Shown: piece after piece, positions 56,527 through 64,000 of the stretch | Layout of the letters: every line of letters begins with the position of its first letter | Numbering within the stretch: the stretch's first letter is position 1 | Assembly (NCBI RefSeq): GCF_030254645.1 | Contig: NZ_CP116346.1 | Span: 3,637,001 to 3,701,000 of the forward strand | Reading direction: 5' to 3' | DNA: 64,000 nucleotides | From: Paucibacter sediminis | GTDB lineage: Bacteria > Pseudomonadota > Gammaproteobacteria > Burkholderiales > Burkholderiaceae_C | The notes under the pieces: generated by a model | Database searches by the model: none | Seen by the model: only the letters and a program-made list of their open reading frames with translations | What the model was told of the DNA's origin: nothing | Position numbers and translations under genes: made by a program

Positions 56527-57599
56527 GCAGCCTGGACGACACCGCGCTGGACAGCCGCCTGCTGAACGACTGGCAGCAGCGCTTCCCGCTCGAACCCAGG
56601 CCCTACGAGGCGCTGGCCCAGAGCCTGGGCTGCAGCGGCGAGGATGAGGTGCTGGCCAGGCTGCGGCGGCTGCAGGCGGGCGGCAGCATCTCGCGCATCG
56701 GCGGTATCTGGAACCCCGGCGCCGGCGGCGCCGCGCTGCTGTGTGCGATGGCGGTGCCGCCGCAGCGCCTGGACGCGGTGGCGGCGCTGGTGAGCGCGCA
56801 TCCGGGCGTGAACCACAACTACGAGCGCGAGCATGCCTACAACCTCTGGTTCGTGCTCACCGGCCACGACGGCGAGGCGCTGGAGCAGGCCCTGCAGGAG
56901 CTGGAGCGCCGCAGCGGCCTGCATGTGCTGCGCCTGCCCATGCAGCGCGCCTACCGCATCAATCTGGGCTTCGACCTGCAGCGGTCGGACCGGGGCGCTT
57001 GTGCCGGGCGCGCCGAAGGCGCTTGCCCTGTGGAGCGTGCCGCCGAGGGCGTCACGCGCAGCCGCGCCGTGCCGGTGGCGCGTGCCGACATGGGCTTGGC
57101 CGCCCTGGTGGAAGACGGCCTGCCGCTGCTGCAGCGCCCCTATGCGGCCTGGGCCGAGGCGCTGGGCTGGCGCGAGGACGAGGTGCTGGCGCGCCTGGCG
57201 CAATGGCTGGCGCAGGGCAGCTTGCGCCGCTTCGGCGTGGTGGTGCGCCACCACGAGCTGGGCTTTGCCGCCAATGCCATGTGCGTGTTCGACGTCGCCG
57301 ACGAGGCGGTGGACGAGCGCGCCGCCCTGCTGGCCCGCCAGCCCGGCGTGACGCTGTGCTACCGCCGCGCGCGCGGCCCCGGCTGGCCCTACAACCTGTA
57401 CTGCATGCTGCATGGCCGCGAGCGCGACGAGGTGCTGCACTGGCTGGCCAGCGCGCGCGCCAACGCGGGCCTGGAGAACTGCAGCCAGGCCGTGCTGTTC
57501 AGCCGCCGGCGCTTCAAGCAATGCGGCGCGCGCTATTTCCGCTCCGCCGCCGCCGGGCAGGGCAGCGGCATCTTGGAGGCGAATTTTTCTCATGCATGA
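56523..57599 (+). CDS. nirDL: NirD-NirL fusion, sirohaem decarboxylase subunit
   Basis: The 358-residue protein contains two Lrp/AsnC-like winged-helix modules in tandem. One runs from LDSRLLNDWQQRFPLEPRPYEALAQSLG (about 8-35), with HPGVNHNYEREHAYNLWFVL near residue 92. The second runs from LVEDGLPLLQRPYAAWAEALGW (near 196), with QPGVTLCYRRARGPGWPYNLYCMLHG near 275. The modules match NirD and NirL, separate genes in Pseudomonas, joined here by a 30-residue Arg/Ala-rich linker. The enzyme decarboxylates sirohaem to 12,18-didecarboxysirohaem. The nirG ATG lies 8 bases inside its end. Confidence 0.92.
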   Translation: MSSLDDTALDSRLLNDWQQRFPLEPRPYEALAQSLGCSGEDEVLARLRRLQAGGSISRIGGIWNPGAGGAALLCAMAVPPQRLDAVAALVSAHPGVNHNYEREHAYNLWFVLTGHDGEALEQALQELERRSGLHVLRLPMQRAYRINLGFDLQRSDRGACAGRAEGACPVERAAEGVTRSRAVPVARADMGLAALVEDGLPLLQRPYAAWAEALGWREDEVLARLAQWLAQGSLRRFGVVVRHHELGFAANAMCVFDVADEAVDERAALLARQPGVTLCYRRARGPGWPYNLYCMLHGRERDEVLHWLASARANAGLENCSQAVLFSRRRFKQCGARYFRSAAAGQGSGILEANFSHA

Positions 57600-58098
57600 A
57601 CCCGACGACACCCCGCCGCTGCCGACGCACCTGGATGCGCTGGACGCGGCCCTGATCAACCGCCTGCAGATCGATCTGCCGCTGCTGCCGCGGCCCTTTG
57701 CCGCGCTGGCCGAGGAACTGGGCTGCGGCGAGACGCAGCTGATCGCGCGCCTGCAGCGCCTGCTGGCGCAGGGCACGCTGAGCCGCTTCGGCCCGATGTT
57801 CCAGATCGAGCGTGCCGGCGGCCGCTTCGTGCTGGCCGCCATCGCCGTGCCCGAGGCGCGCTATGCGGAGGTGGCCGCGCTGGTGAACGCCATGCCCGAG
57901 GTGGCGCACAACTACCGGCGCGAGCATGCGCTGAACATGTGGTTCGTGCTGGCCACCGAGAACCCCGCCGAGATCGCCGCGGTGTGCGCGCGCATCGAGG
58001 CCGCCACCGGCCTGCCGGTGCTGGCCTTTCCCAAGGAGCGCGAGTACCACGTGGGCCTTTATCTGGAAGCCCGTGCCGAGGAGGGCTCGCATGTCTGA
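57592..58098 (+). CDS. nirG: NirG, sirohaem decarboxylase subunit
   Basis: The 168-residue protein has one Lrp/AsnC-like module (ALINRLQIDLPLLPRPFAALAEELGC) followed by MPEVAHNYRREHALNMWFVLATE, the NirG-type His region with NYRREH. It works with NirDL and NirH to remove propionate carboxyls from sirohaem. GGAGG lies upstream at a slightly long spacing. It overlaps nirDL and nirH by 8 bases each. Confidence 0.92.
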   Translation: MHEPDDTPPLPTHLDALDAALINRLQIDLPLLPRPFAALAEELGCGETQLIARLQRLLAQGTLSRFGPMFQIERAGGRFVLAAIAVPEARYAEVAALVNAMPEVAHNYRREHALNMWFVLATENPAEIAAVCARIEAATGLPVLAFPKEREYHVGLYLEARAEEGSHV

Positions 58099-58579
58099 AC
58101 AGCCGCTGAGCCGCATCGAGCGCCAGCTCATCGCCGCCACCCAGCATGGCCTGCCCCTGCTGGAGCGCCCCTTCGAGGCGGTGGGCGCGGTGGTGGGCCT
58201 GAGCGAGGACGAGGTGATCGCGCAGCTGGCGCAGATGCGCGCGCGCGGCCTGATACGCCGCATCGCCGCCGTGCCCAACCATTACCGCCTGGGCTATGTG
58301 GCCAATGGCATGACGGTCTGGGATGTCGACGATGCGCAGGTGGACGAGCTGGGTGCGCGCATCGCCGCCCAGCCCGGCGTGAGCCATTGCTACCGCCGCC
58401 CGCGCCATCTGCCGGCCTGGCCCTACAACCTCTTCGCCATGCTGCATGGCCGCAGCCGCGCCGAGGTGGCGCAGCAGGCCGAGGCGCTGCGCGCCCTGCT
58501 GGGCCCGGCCTGCCGCGGCAGCGACATCCTCTACAGCACGGCGATCCTGAAGAAGACCGGTCTGCGCATCAAGGAATAG
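58091..58579 (+). CDS. nirH: NirH, sirohaem decarboxylase subunit
   Basis: The 162-residue protein has an Lrp/AsnC-like module with RIERQLIAATQHGLPLLERPFEAVG and the closing QPGVSHCYRRPRHLPAWPYNLFAMLHGR, the NirH/NirL-type His-containing C-terminal half. It completes the decarboxylase complex of haem d1 synthesis. It overlaps nirG by 8 bases, and nirJ begins 5 bases later. Confidence 0.92.
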   Translation: MSEQPLSRIERQLIAATQHGLPLLERPFEAVGAVVGLSEDEVIAQLAQMRARGLIRRIAAVPNHYRLGYVANGMTVWDVDDAQVDELGARIAAQPGVSHCYRRPRHLPAWPYNLFAMLHGRSRAEVAQQAEALRALLGPACRGSDILYSTAILKKTGLRIKE

Positions 58580-58583
58580 CCTC

Positions 58584-59840
58584 ATGCTAAGAATCAGCCA
58601 ATACCTGCGTGAAGTGGCCCAGGCCGAGCGCGACGGCGTGTATCCAGTGGTCGCAAGGAAAGGAACTTCGACCGGGCCCCTCGGCCCGGTCGTGATCTGG
58701 AACCTGACGCGCCGCTGCAACCTCACCTGCAAGCATTGCTATGCGCTCTCGGCCGATCACGACTATCCCGGCGAGCTCAGCTTTGCCGAGGTCGAGACGG
58801 TGATGCAGGACCTGCGCGCCCATGGCGTGCCGGTGCTCATCCTCTCCGGTGGCGAGCCGCTGCTGCGCCCCGACCTGTTCGAGATCGCCGCGCGCGCGCA
58901 GGCGCTGGGCTTCTACACCGCGCTCTCCACCAACGGCACCTTGATCGATGCGCCGATGGCGGCGCGCATTGCCGCGCAACGGTTCGACTATGTGGGCATC
59001 AGCATCGACGGTACGCGTGCCACGCACGACAAGTTCCGCCGCCTCGAGGGCGCTTACGACGCCTCGCTGAACGCGATCCGGCTGCTGCGCGAAGAGGGCG
59101 TCAAGACCGGCCTGCGCTACACCTTCACCGACCTCAACGGCCAGGACTTCCCGGCCCTGCTGCAGCTGATGCGCGACGAGCAGATCGACAAGTTCTACTT
59201 CTCACACCTCAACTACGCCGGCCGCGGCAATATCCACCGCGGCCGCGACGCGCATTTCCAGGCCACGCGCGATGCGCTGGACCTGCTCATCGAGACCGCC
59301 TGGCGCGATGCCCAGGCCGGCGTGGCGCGGGACTATGTCACCGGCAACAACGATGCCGACGGCGCCTACCTGCTGCGCTGGGTGGGCGCGCGTTTCCCGC
59401 AATGGGCGGCGCCGCTGCGCCAGCGCCTGGTGGCCTGGGGCGGCAATGCCTCGGGCGTGGGCGTGGCCAATATCGACAACCTCGGCGAGGTCCATCCCGA
59501 CACCATGTGGTGGCATTACCCGCTGGGCAATGTGCGTCAGCGCCCCTTCTCGCAGATCTGGAGCGACCGCAGCGACCCGCTGATGGACGGCCTCAAGACC
59601 CGACCCCGCCCGGTGCAGGGCCGCTGCGCCGAATGCGAGCATTTCGCCCTGTGTGGCGGCAACACGCGCGTGCGCGCCCAGCAGATCACCGGCGATCTCT
59701 GGGCCGAGGACCCCGGCTGCTACCTGGACGACGCCGAGATCGGCCTCTCGGCCGAGGCGGCGGCGCGCCTCAGCGCGCGCGTGCAGCTGGAGCCTTTCAA
59801 GTACCGCGCCAAGACGGTTGCGCTTCACCCGGCGGCCTGA
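58584..59840 (+). CDS. nirJ: NirJ, radical-SAM haem d1 synthesis enzyme
   Basis: The 418-residue radical-SAM enzyme replaces the propionate groups on rings A and B of didecarboxysirohaem with oxo groups. The SAM cluster motif is CNLTCKHC (Cys45, Cys49, Cys52), followed by LSGGEPLLRPDL near residue 88. The C-terminal SPASM-like region has RCAECEHFALCGG (near 350) and CYLDDAE, suggesting a second [4Fe-4S] cluster. The length matches NirJ of other denitrifiers. Confidence 0.94.
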   Translation: MLRISQYLREVAQAERDGVYPVVARKGTSTGPLGPVVIWNLTRRCNLTCKHCYALSADHDYPGELSFAEVETVMQDLRAHGVPVLILSGGEPLLRPDLFEIAARAQALGFYTALSTNGTLIDAPMAARIAAQRFDYVGISIDGTRATHDKFRRLEGAYDASLNAIRLLREEGVKTGLRYTFTDLNGQDFPALLQLMRDEQIDKFYFSHLNYAGRGNIHRGRDAHFQATRDALDLLIETAWRDAQAGVARDYVTGNNDADGAYLLRWVGARFPQWAAPLRQRLVAWGGNASGVGVANIDNLGEVHPDTMWWHYPLGNVRQRPFSQIWSDRSDPLMDGLKTRPRPVQGRCAECEHFALCGGNTRVRAQQITGDLWAEDPGCYLDDAEIGLSAEAAARLSARVQLEPFKYRAKTVALHPAA

Positions 59841-59842
59841 CC

Positions 59843-61456
59843 ATGAGCACCCTGCTGAAGATCCTCATCAAGCTGGGCCTGGCGCTGGCGCTGGTCAGCC
59901 TGGGCCTGGAGTACGGCCGCGCCCAGCCACTGCCGTCGCCATCAACGACGTCATCGCCCGATGCACCCGCCCTCTACCAGCAGCATTGCGCGGCCTGCCA
60001 TGGCGCGCAGCGCCTGGGCGGCATGGGCCCGGCCTTGCTGCCCGAAAGCCTGGAACGCCTGCGCAAGCCCGAGGCCTTGAAGGTGATGGGGGCGGGGCGG
60101 CCGGCCACTCAGATGCAGGGCTTTGCCGGCAAGCTGAGCGAGGCCGAGCTGCAGGCCCTGGCCGCCTACATCTACCAGCCGGTGCAGCCCGCGCCGCAGT
60201 GGCGCGATGCCGACATCCAGGCCTCGCGCAGCTTTGATGCCGCCAGCCGCGACTGGCCGGCGCGCCCGCAATGGCGCGCCGATCCGATGAACCTCTTCGT
60301 GGTGGTGGAGGGTGGCGACCACCATGTCAGCCTGGTCGATGGCGACAGCTTCGAACCCATTCACCGCTTCGCCAGCCGCTTCGCCCTGCATGGCGGGCCC
60401 AAGTTCAGCCCGGACGGGCGCTATGTGTACTTCGGTTCGCGCGACGGCTGGATCAGCAAGTACGACCTCTGGAACCTCAAGCTGGTGGCCGAGGTGCGCG
60501 CCGGCATCAATATGCGCAATGTCGCGGTCAGCGGCGATGGCCGCTGGGTGATGGCCGCCAACTACCTGCCGCACACGGTGGTGCTGTTGGACGCCGACCT
60601 GCAACTGGTGAAGCGCTTCGATGCCAGGAGCCTGGACGGCCAGCAGAGCTCGCGCGTCTCGGCCGTCTACGATGCCGCGCCGCGGCGCAGCTTTGTGGTG
60701 GCGCTGAAGGACGTTGCCGAGCTCTGGGAGATCTCCTACGACCCCAAGGCCCCGCCCATCTACGACGGCCTGGTGCACGACTACCGCATGGCCGAGGCGA
60801 TCGCCAAGCCCGGCTACCAGAACGCCCGCCGCACGCCGCTGGACGAGCCGCTGGACGACTTCTTCTTCGACGATGCCTACACCCATGTGCTGGGCGCCGC
60901 GCGGCCGCGCGCCGAGGGCAGCGCGATGCTGGGCCAGGTGGTCAACCTCGATGTGCGCCGCAAGATCAGCAACCTGCCGATCGCCGGCATGCCGCATCTG
61001 GGCTCGGGCATCAGCTTCGACTGGCAGGGCCGGCGCGTGATGGCCAGCCCGAATCTGAAGGATGGCCGCATCAGCGTGATCGACCTGAAGAACTGGAGCG
61101 CGCTGCGCGAGATCACTACCCCCGGCCCCGGCTTCTTCATGCGCAGCCACGCCAAGAGCCGCTACGCCTGGACCGACTCGATGATGAGCCCCGCGGCCAA
61201 GGACACGCTGAGCATCATCGACAAGCAGACCCTGGAGCTGGTGGCCCAGGTCAGGGAGCCCGGCAAGACCCTGGCCCATGTCGAATTCACCAAGGACGGC
61301 CGCTATGTGCTGGCCAGCCTCTGGGAAATGGACGGCGCCCTGATCGTCTACGACGCCGCCAGCTTCAAGGAAGTGAAGCGCATCCCCATGAGCAAGCCGG
61401 TGGGCAAGTACAACGTCTGGAACAAGATCAGCAGGGAGGAAGGGACCTCGCATTGA
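59843..61456 (+). CDS. nirN: NirN, cytochrome c haem d1 dehydrogenase
   Basis: The 537-residue periplasmic protein has a signal peptide (residues 1-27), a cytochrome c domain with CAACH (residues 49-53) and a NirS-like eight-bladed d1-type propeller (about 140-537). NirN completes dihydro-haem d1 to haem d1. It ends PVGKYNVWNKISREE, paralleling the NirS end ([12 protein letters not shown]). It is the last gene of the nirC-to-nirN operon. Confidence 0.93.
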   Translation: MSTLLKILIKLGLALALVSLGLEYGRAQPLPSPSTTSSPDAPALYQQHCAACHGAQRLGGMGPALLPESLERLRKPEALKVMGAGRPATQMQGFAGKLSEAELQALAAYIYQPVQPAPQWRDADIQASRSFDAASRDWPARPQWRADPMNLFVVVEGGDHHVSLVDGDSFEPIHRFASRFALHGGPKFSPDGRYVYFGSRDGWISKYDLWNLKLVAEVRAGINMRNVAVSGDGRWVMAANYLPHTVVLLDADLQLVKRFDARSLDGQQSSRVSAVYDAAPRRSFVVALKDVAELWEISYDPKAPPIYDGLVHDYRMAEAIAKPGYQNARRTPLDEPLDDFFFDDAYTHVLGAARPRAEGSAMLGQVVNLDVRRKISNLPIAGMPHLGSGISFDWQGRRVMASPNLKDGRISVIDLKNWSALREITTPGPGFFMRSHAKSRYAWTDSMMSPAAKDTLSIIDKQTLELVAQVREPGKTLAHVEFTKDGRYVLASLWEMDGALIVYDAASFKEVKRIPMSKPVGKYNVWNKISREEGTSH

Positions 61457-61608
61457 GGGGGCGGGATGGGGGCTTTGCGCGAAGCACTCACCCATCGCTC
61501 CCGGGGCGAGAGCCGCGCATTCATGTGCACGCCACGCACATCAAGGCGATCAAGGCTGCCTGGAACCACCACCTGCGGCAAGACCGGCCACACGGCCGAG
61601 AGCGCTTG

Positions 61609-61812
61609 CTATGGGCGATAGAAGTACGGGATCGCGCAGAGCACGATGCCCAGCGCCACCAGGCCCAGCAGATTGCTGACGAAGTAGGGGAATACCGCCA
61701 GCGCGATGCCGCACAGCAGCGGCACCGGCTTGCCCTGCTTCTTGCCATAGATGAAGTAGCCGGCGCCGATGGAGCCGAACAGCAGGCCCCAGAAGATGCT
61801 TGCGGTGTCCAT
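61609..61812 (-). CDS. small two-helix membrane protein
   Basis: The 67-residue protein is almost wholly hydrophobic, with two helices (ASIFWGLLFGSIGAGYFIY and LLCGIALAVFPYFVSNLLGLVALGIVLCAIPYF) joined by GKKQGKPVP. Proteins of this pattern occur widely in proteobacteria and are often annotated as amino acid transport protein without evidence. The function is unknown. It diverges from the YCII-like gene at 61903. Confidence 0.75.
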   Translation of the reverse strand: MDTASIFWGLLFGSIGAGYFIYGKKQGKPVPLLCGIALAVFPYFVSNLLGLVALGIVLCAIPYFYRP

Positions 61813-61902
61813 GCGGCATTTTCACCTGTCGATGGCGTGCCGCGTCGTTCGTCGTGCGGATGTGACGACAATGCCGGCGCGAGCCGCCAACAGGAGACAG
61901 CA

Positions 61903-62328
61903 ATGAAATTCATGGTGATGGTCAAGGCCGACCACAACAGCGAGGCCGGCGTGATGCCCAGCCAGGAGCTGCTGGCCGCGATGGGCCAGTTCAACGAGGA
62001 GTTGGTGAAGGCCGGCGTGATGCTGGCCGGCGAGGGCCTGCACCCCAGCAGCAAGGGCGCGCGCGTGCGCTTCTCGGGCACGGGGCGCAGCGTCATCGAC
62101 GGGCCGTTTGCCGAGACCAAGGAACTGGTGGCCGGCTTCTGGATCTGGCGATGCGCCTCGCTGCAGGAGGCGATCGAATGGGTCAAGCGCTGCCCCAATC
62201 CGATGCTGGGCGATTCGGAGATCGAGATCCGCCAGGTCTTCGAGGCCGACGACTTCGGCGAGGCCTTCACGCCCGAGCTGCGCGAGCAGGAGGAGCGCCT
62301 GCGTGCGCAGGTGGCGGGGCAGGGCTGA
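61903..62328 (+). CDS. YCII/DGPF domain protein
   Basis: The 141-residue protein begins MKFMVMVKADHNSEAG and carries VIDGPFAETKELVAGFWIWRC, the DGPFxExKE hallmark of the YCII-related family often paired with ECF sigma factors. No sigma factor is next to it here. The enzymatic role is unknown. CAGGAG precedes the ATG. Confidence 0.88.
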   Translation: MKFMVMVKADHNSEAGVMPSQELLAAMGQFNEELVKAGVMLAGEGLHPSSKGARVRFSGTGRSVIDGPFAETKELVAGFWIWRCASLQEAIEWVKRCPNPMLGDSEIEIRQVFEADDFGEAFTPELREQEERLRAQVAGQG

Positions 62329-62344
62329 GGCCGGCGGCGGCGCT

Positions 62345-62812
62345 TCAGGGCTGCCGCCGCACCTCGACGATGGCCTTGAGCGTCAGCGGCAGGCCCTTGC
62401 GCAGCGAGGCCACGCCTATCACCGAGCGCGCATGCATGCCGGCGGCGCCGAACACCTGGGCCAGCAGGTCCGAGGCGCCGTCCAGCACCTGGGCATGGTC
62501 CTCGAACTCGGGCGTGGTGTTGAGCGAACCCTGCAGGTCCACCACCCGCGCCACGCGGTCCAGCGAGCCCAGCTCGGCGCGTATCGCCGCCAGCAGCTCG
62601 ATGCAGGCCGAGCGCGCCAGGGCATAGCCCTGGGCGGTGTCGTACTCGCGGCCCAGCCGGCCCTTGGGTACCTGGCCGTCCAGCGCCTGCGGCGCCTTGC
62701 CCGAGAGAAACAGCAGGTCGCCGGTCTGCACCGCGGCGGCGTAATTGCCGGCCGGCGCGCTGCCCGCGCCCAGCGCAATGCCAAGCTCGAGGATGCGTTG
62801 ATCTGCACTCAT
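62345..62812 (-). CDS. RidA family (YjgF/YER057c/UK114) protein
   Basis: The 155-residue protein resembles the RidA subfamily with the start GIALGAGSAPAGNYAAAVQTGDLLFLSG. The C-terminal region has the end pattern MHARSVIGVASLRKGLPLTLKAIVEV, in which the Arg of the canonical RidA imine deaminase appears to be present (ARSVIGV). Family members hydrolyse reactive enamines/imines. GGAAG lies upstream of the ATG. Confidence 0.87.
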   Translation of the reverse strand: MSADQRILELGIALGAGSAPAGNYAAAVQTGDLLFLSGKAPQALDGQVPKGRLGREYDTAQGYALARSACIELLAAIRAELGSLDRVARVVDLQGSLNTTPEFEDHAQVLDGASDLLAQVFGAAGMHARSVIGVASLRKGLPLTLKAIVEVRRQP

Positions 62813-62860
62813 GGGGGCTTCCTTCCTGGATTCACGGGTGGCGAACCATCCTGCCTTGGT

Positions 62861-63400
62861 TCAGAAGCTCGAGCCTGGCTGCTGCAGGAACTCGAGCTCC
62901 TCGGCGCTCGATGCCCGGCCGAGGATGGCGTTGCGATGCGGGTAGCGACCGAAGCGGTCGATGATGGCCTTGTGGCGCAGCTCGAACTGGAGGTTGTCGG
63001 GCAGGGCATGGGCGCGGTAGAGCTGCTCGGCGCGTTCATGCACCAGGCGCGACTCGCTGTGCATGAAGGGCAGCAGCAGGAAGCCGCGCTCCACGGCCTC
63101 GAGCCCGGCCAGCTCGCCGCGGGCCACCGCCTCCTGCGCCAGCACCAGGGCCATGCCGTCCTGGGCAAAGGCCTGGGGGCTGCCGCGGTAGGCGTTGCGT
63201 GAGAACTGGTCCAGCACCACGATCTCCGCCAGCCGGCCCTTGGGCTGGCTGCGCCAGGCCTCGCACTCGCCCTGGGCCGCGCGCCGCAAGACATCGCCGA
63301 AGCGCTGGCGTATCAGCGCGTCAAACAGCGGGTCCACCGCCCACCAGGCCTTGGGGGCGGTCTCTTCGAACCAGAAGTGCAGGATGTCTTGGGCTGTCAT
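62861..63400 (-). CDS. DUF924 family protein
   Basis: The 179-residue all-helical protein has ILHFWFEE at the start, VVLDQFSRNAYRG near residue 62 and LPFMHSESRLVHERA near residue 110, the DUF924 signature motifs. The tail RFGRYPHRNAILGR is also typical. The fold is TPR-like; function is unknown. The gene stands downstream of nirM on the same strand, beyond a terminator. Confidence 0.9.
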   Translation of the reverse strand: MTAQDILHFWFEETAPKAWWAVDPLFDALIRQRFGDVLRRAAQGECEAWRSQPKGRLAEIVVLDQFSRNAYRGSPQAFAQDGMALVLAQEAVARGELAGLEAVERGFLLLPFMHSESRLVHERAEQLYRAHALPDNLQFELRHKAIIDRFGRYPHRNAILGRASSAEELEFLQQPGSSF

Positions 63401-63459
63401 GAGCCCGCAGCATAGTGGCTTTGGCCGGCGTCTGCCGCCGGTGGCCCTGCACCATGAAA

Positions 63460-63479
63460 AAGGCGCCCGAAGGCGCCTT
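63460..63479 (-). terminator. rho-independent terminator of the nirS-nirM operon
   Basis: AAGGCGCC and GGCGCCTT form a perfect 8-base stem around CGAA. On the minus strand the stem is followed by TTTCATGG, ending the leftward nirM transcript. Confidence 0.85.
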
Positions 63480-63503
63480 GCTGGAGGGTGATGGCACGCG
63501 GCC

Positions 63504-63827
63504 TCAACCGCCTTGCTTGAGGATCCAGCCGACCGAATCCTTCAGCTCGGCGTCGCCGATCTTGTCGGGCGGGTTGGGCGGCATCGGGATGGGCCCGTAC
63601 ACACCCTTGCCGCCGGCGCGCACCTTGGCCATCAGCGTGGCCGTGACGTCCTGGCCCTTGTACTTGTTGGCCACCTCCTTGAACGAGGGCCCCACCAGCT
63701 TTTTGTCCTTGGCATGGCAGGCCATGCAGCCGGCCTTGGTGAGGGCGGCCTCGTCGGCCTGGGCGGCGGGGGCGGCGGCCAGCAGGGCCGCCGCGAGGCT
63801 CCACAGCAGTTTGCTTGTTGTCGTCAT
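63504..63827 (-). CDS. nirM: NirM, cytochrome c551
   Basis: The 107-residue protein has a signal peptide (residues 1-25) and a class I cytochrome c domain with CMACH (residues 34-38) and a Met ligand in GPIPMPPN near residue 87. Cytochrome c551 donates electrons to NirS. AAGAAGG precedes the ATG at 63827, which I prefer over an upstream in-frame ATG at 63860 that would lie inside nirS spacing. It lies 19 bases after the nirS stop. Confidence 0.9.
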   Translation of the reverse strand: MTTTSKLLWSLAAALLAAAPAAQADEAALTKAGCMACHAKDKKLVGPSFKEVANKYKGQDVTATLMAKVRAGGKGVYGPIPMPPNPPDKIGDAELKDSVGWILKQGG

Positions 63828-63846
63828 CGTGCGGCCTTCTTTCTGC

Positions 63847-64000
<154 letters not shown>

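Overview
The window is GC-rich, densely packed DNA from a betaproteobacterium. Gene content points to the Burkholderiales, most likely the Rubrivivax/Leptothrix/Roseateles group. The evidence is cytochrome cd1 denitrification with Dnr-type regulators, oxygen-independent ubiquinone synthesis, class III ribonucleotide reductase, type IV pilins and very strong G/C third-position bias. The genus is an inference. No rRNA, tRNA, CRISPR array, prophage or complete insertion sequence was seen.

Layout. 0.0-7.8 kb holds housekeeping and small-molecule genes: a Tim44-like membrane protein, a short-chain dehydrogenase, an RluA-type pseudouridine synthase, a dual-specificity phosphatase, an operon of two VOC proteins, an MFS exporter and a Cys-motif regulator, and a thioesterase. 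7.8-15.6 kb is a complete reductive pyrimidine degradation locus (preT, preA, NCS1 transporter, dihydropyrimidinase, carbamoyl-amidase). It is divergent from a RutR-like TetR regulator, with two RutR-like palindromes between them. The regulator is followed by an ATP-grasp enzyme and an unusual amidohydrolase-fold protein. 17.6-23.9 kb holds DUF1992, YbaK, DUF1289, a DsbA-fold isomerase, an ABC-2 exporter and an MHS-family symporter with a large insert. 24.1-28.2 kb is a minor pilin cluster (pilE-like, fimT, pilW, pilX, pilV) without pilY1.

28.3-64.0 kb is an anaerobic respiration island: narXL, ubiUVT with a downstream phenylpyruvate/indolepyruvate decarboxylase, a chemoreceptor, the split class III ribonucleotide reductase nrdD/glycyl-radical peptide/nrdG behind paired NrdR boxes, norCBQ-orf-norD, two Dnr-like regulators, nirE, nirCF(DL)GHJN, and on the opposite strand nirM and the 3' end of nirS. 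TTGAT-N4-ATCAA boxes or close variants precede narX, ubiU, both regulators and the nirE/nirC divide. This suggests one oxygen/NO-controlled network.

The most unusual part is 49.1-54.1 kb, embedded between the regulators and the nir genes. It encodes a cytosolic-looking subtilase, a separate protein resembling the subtilase's own pro-region, an astacin-type metallopeptidase whose tail carries five 13-residue KEVRKDP repeats, an MvdD-like (graspetide-type) ATP-grasp ligase and a YbaY-like small protein. I propose it as a candidate protease/peptide-crosslinking system. A 0.9 kb region at 37.5-38.4 kb has no convincing gene and contains one attC-like site.
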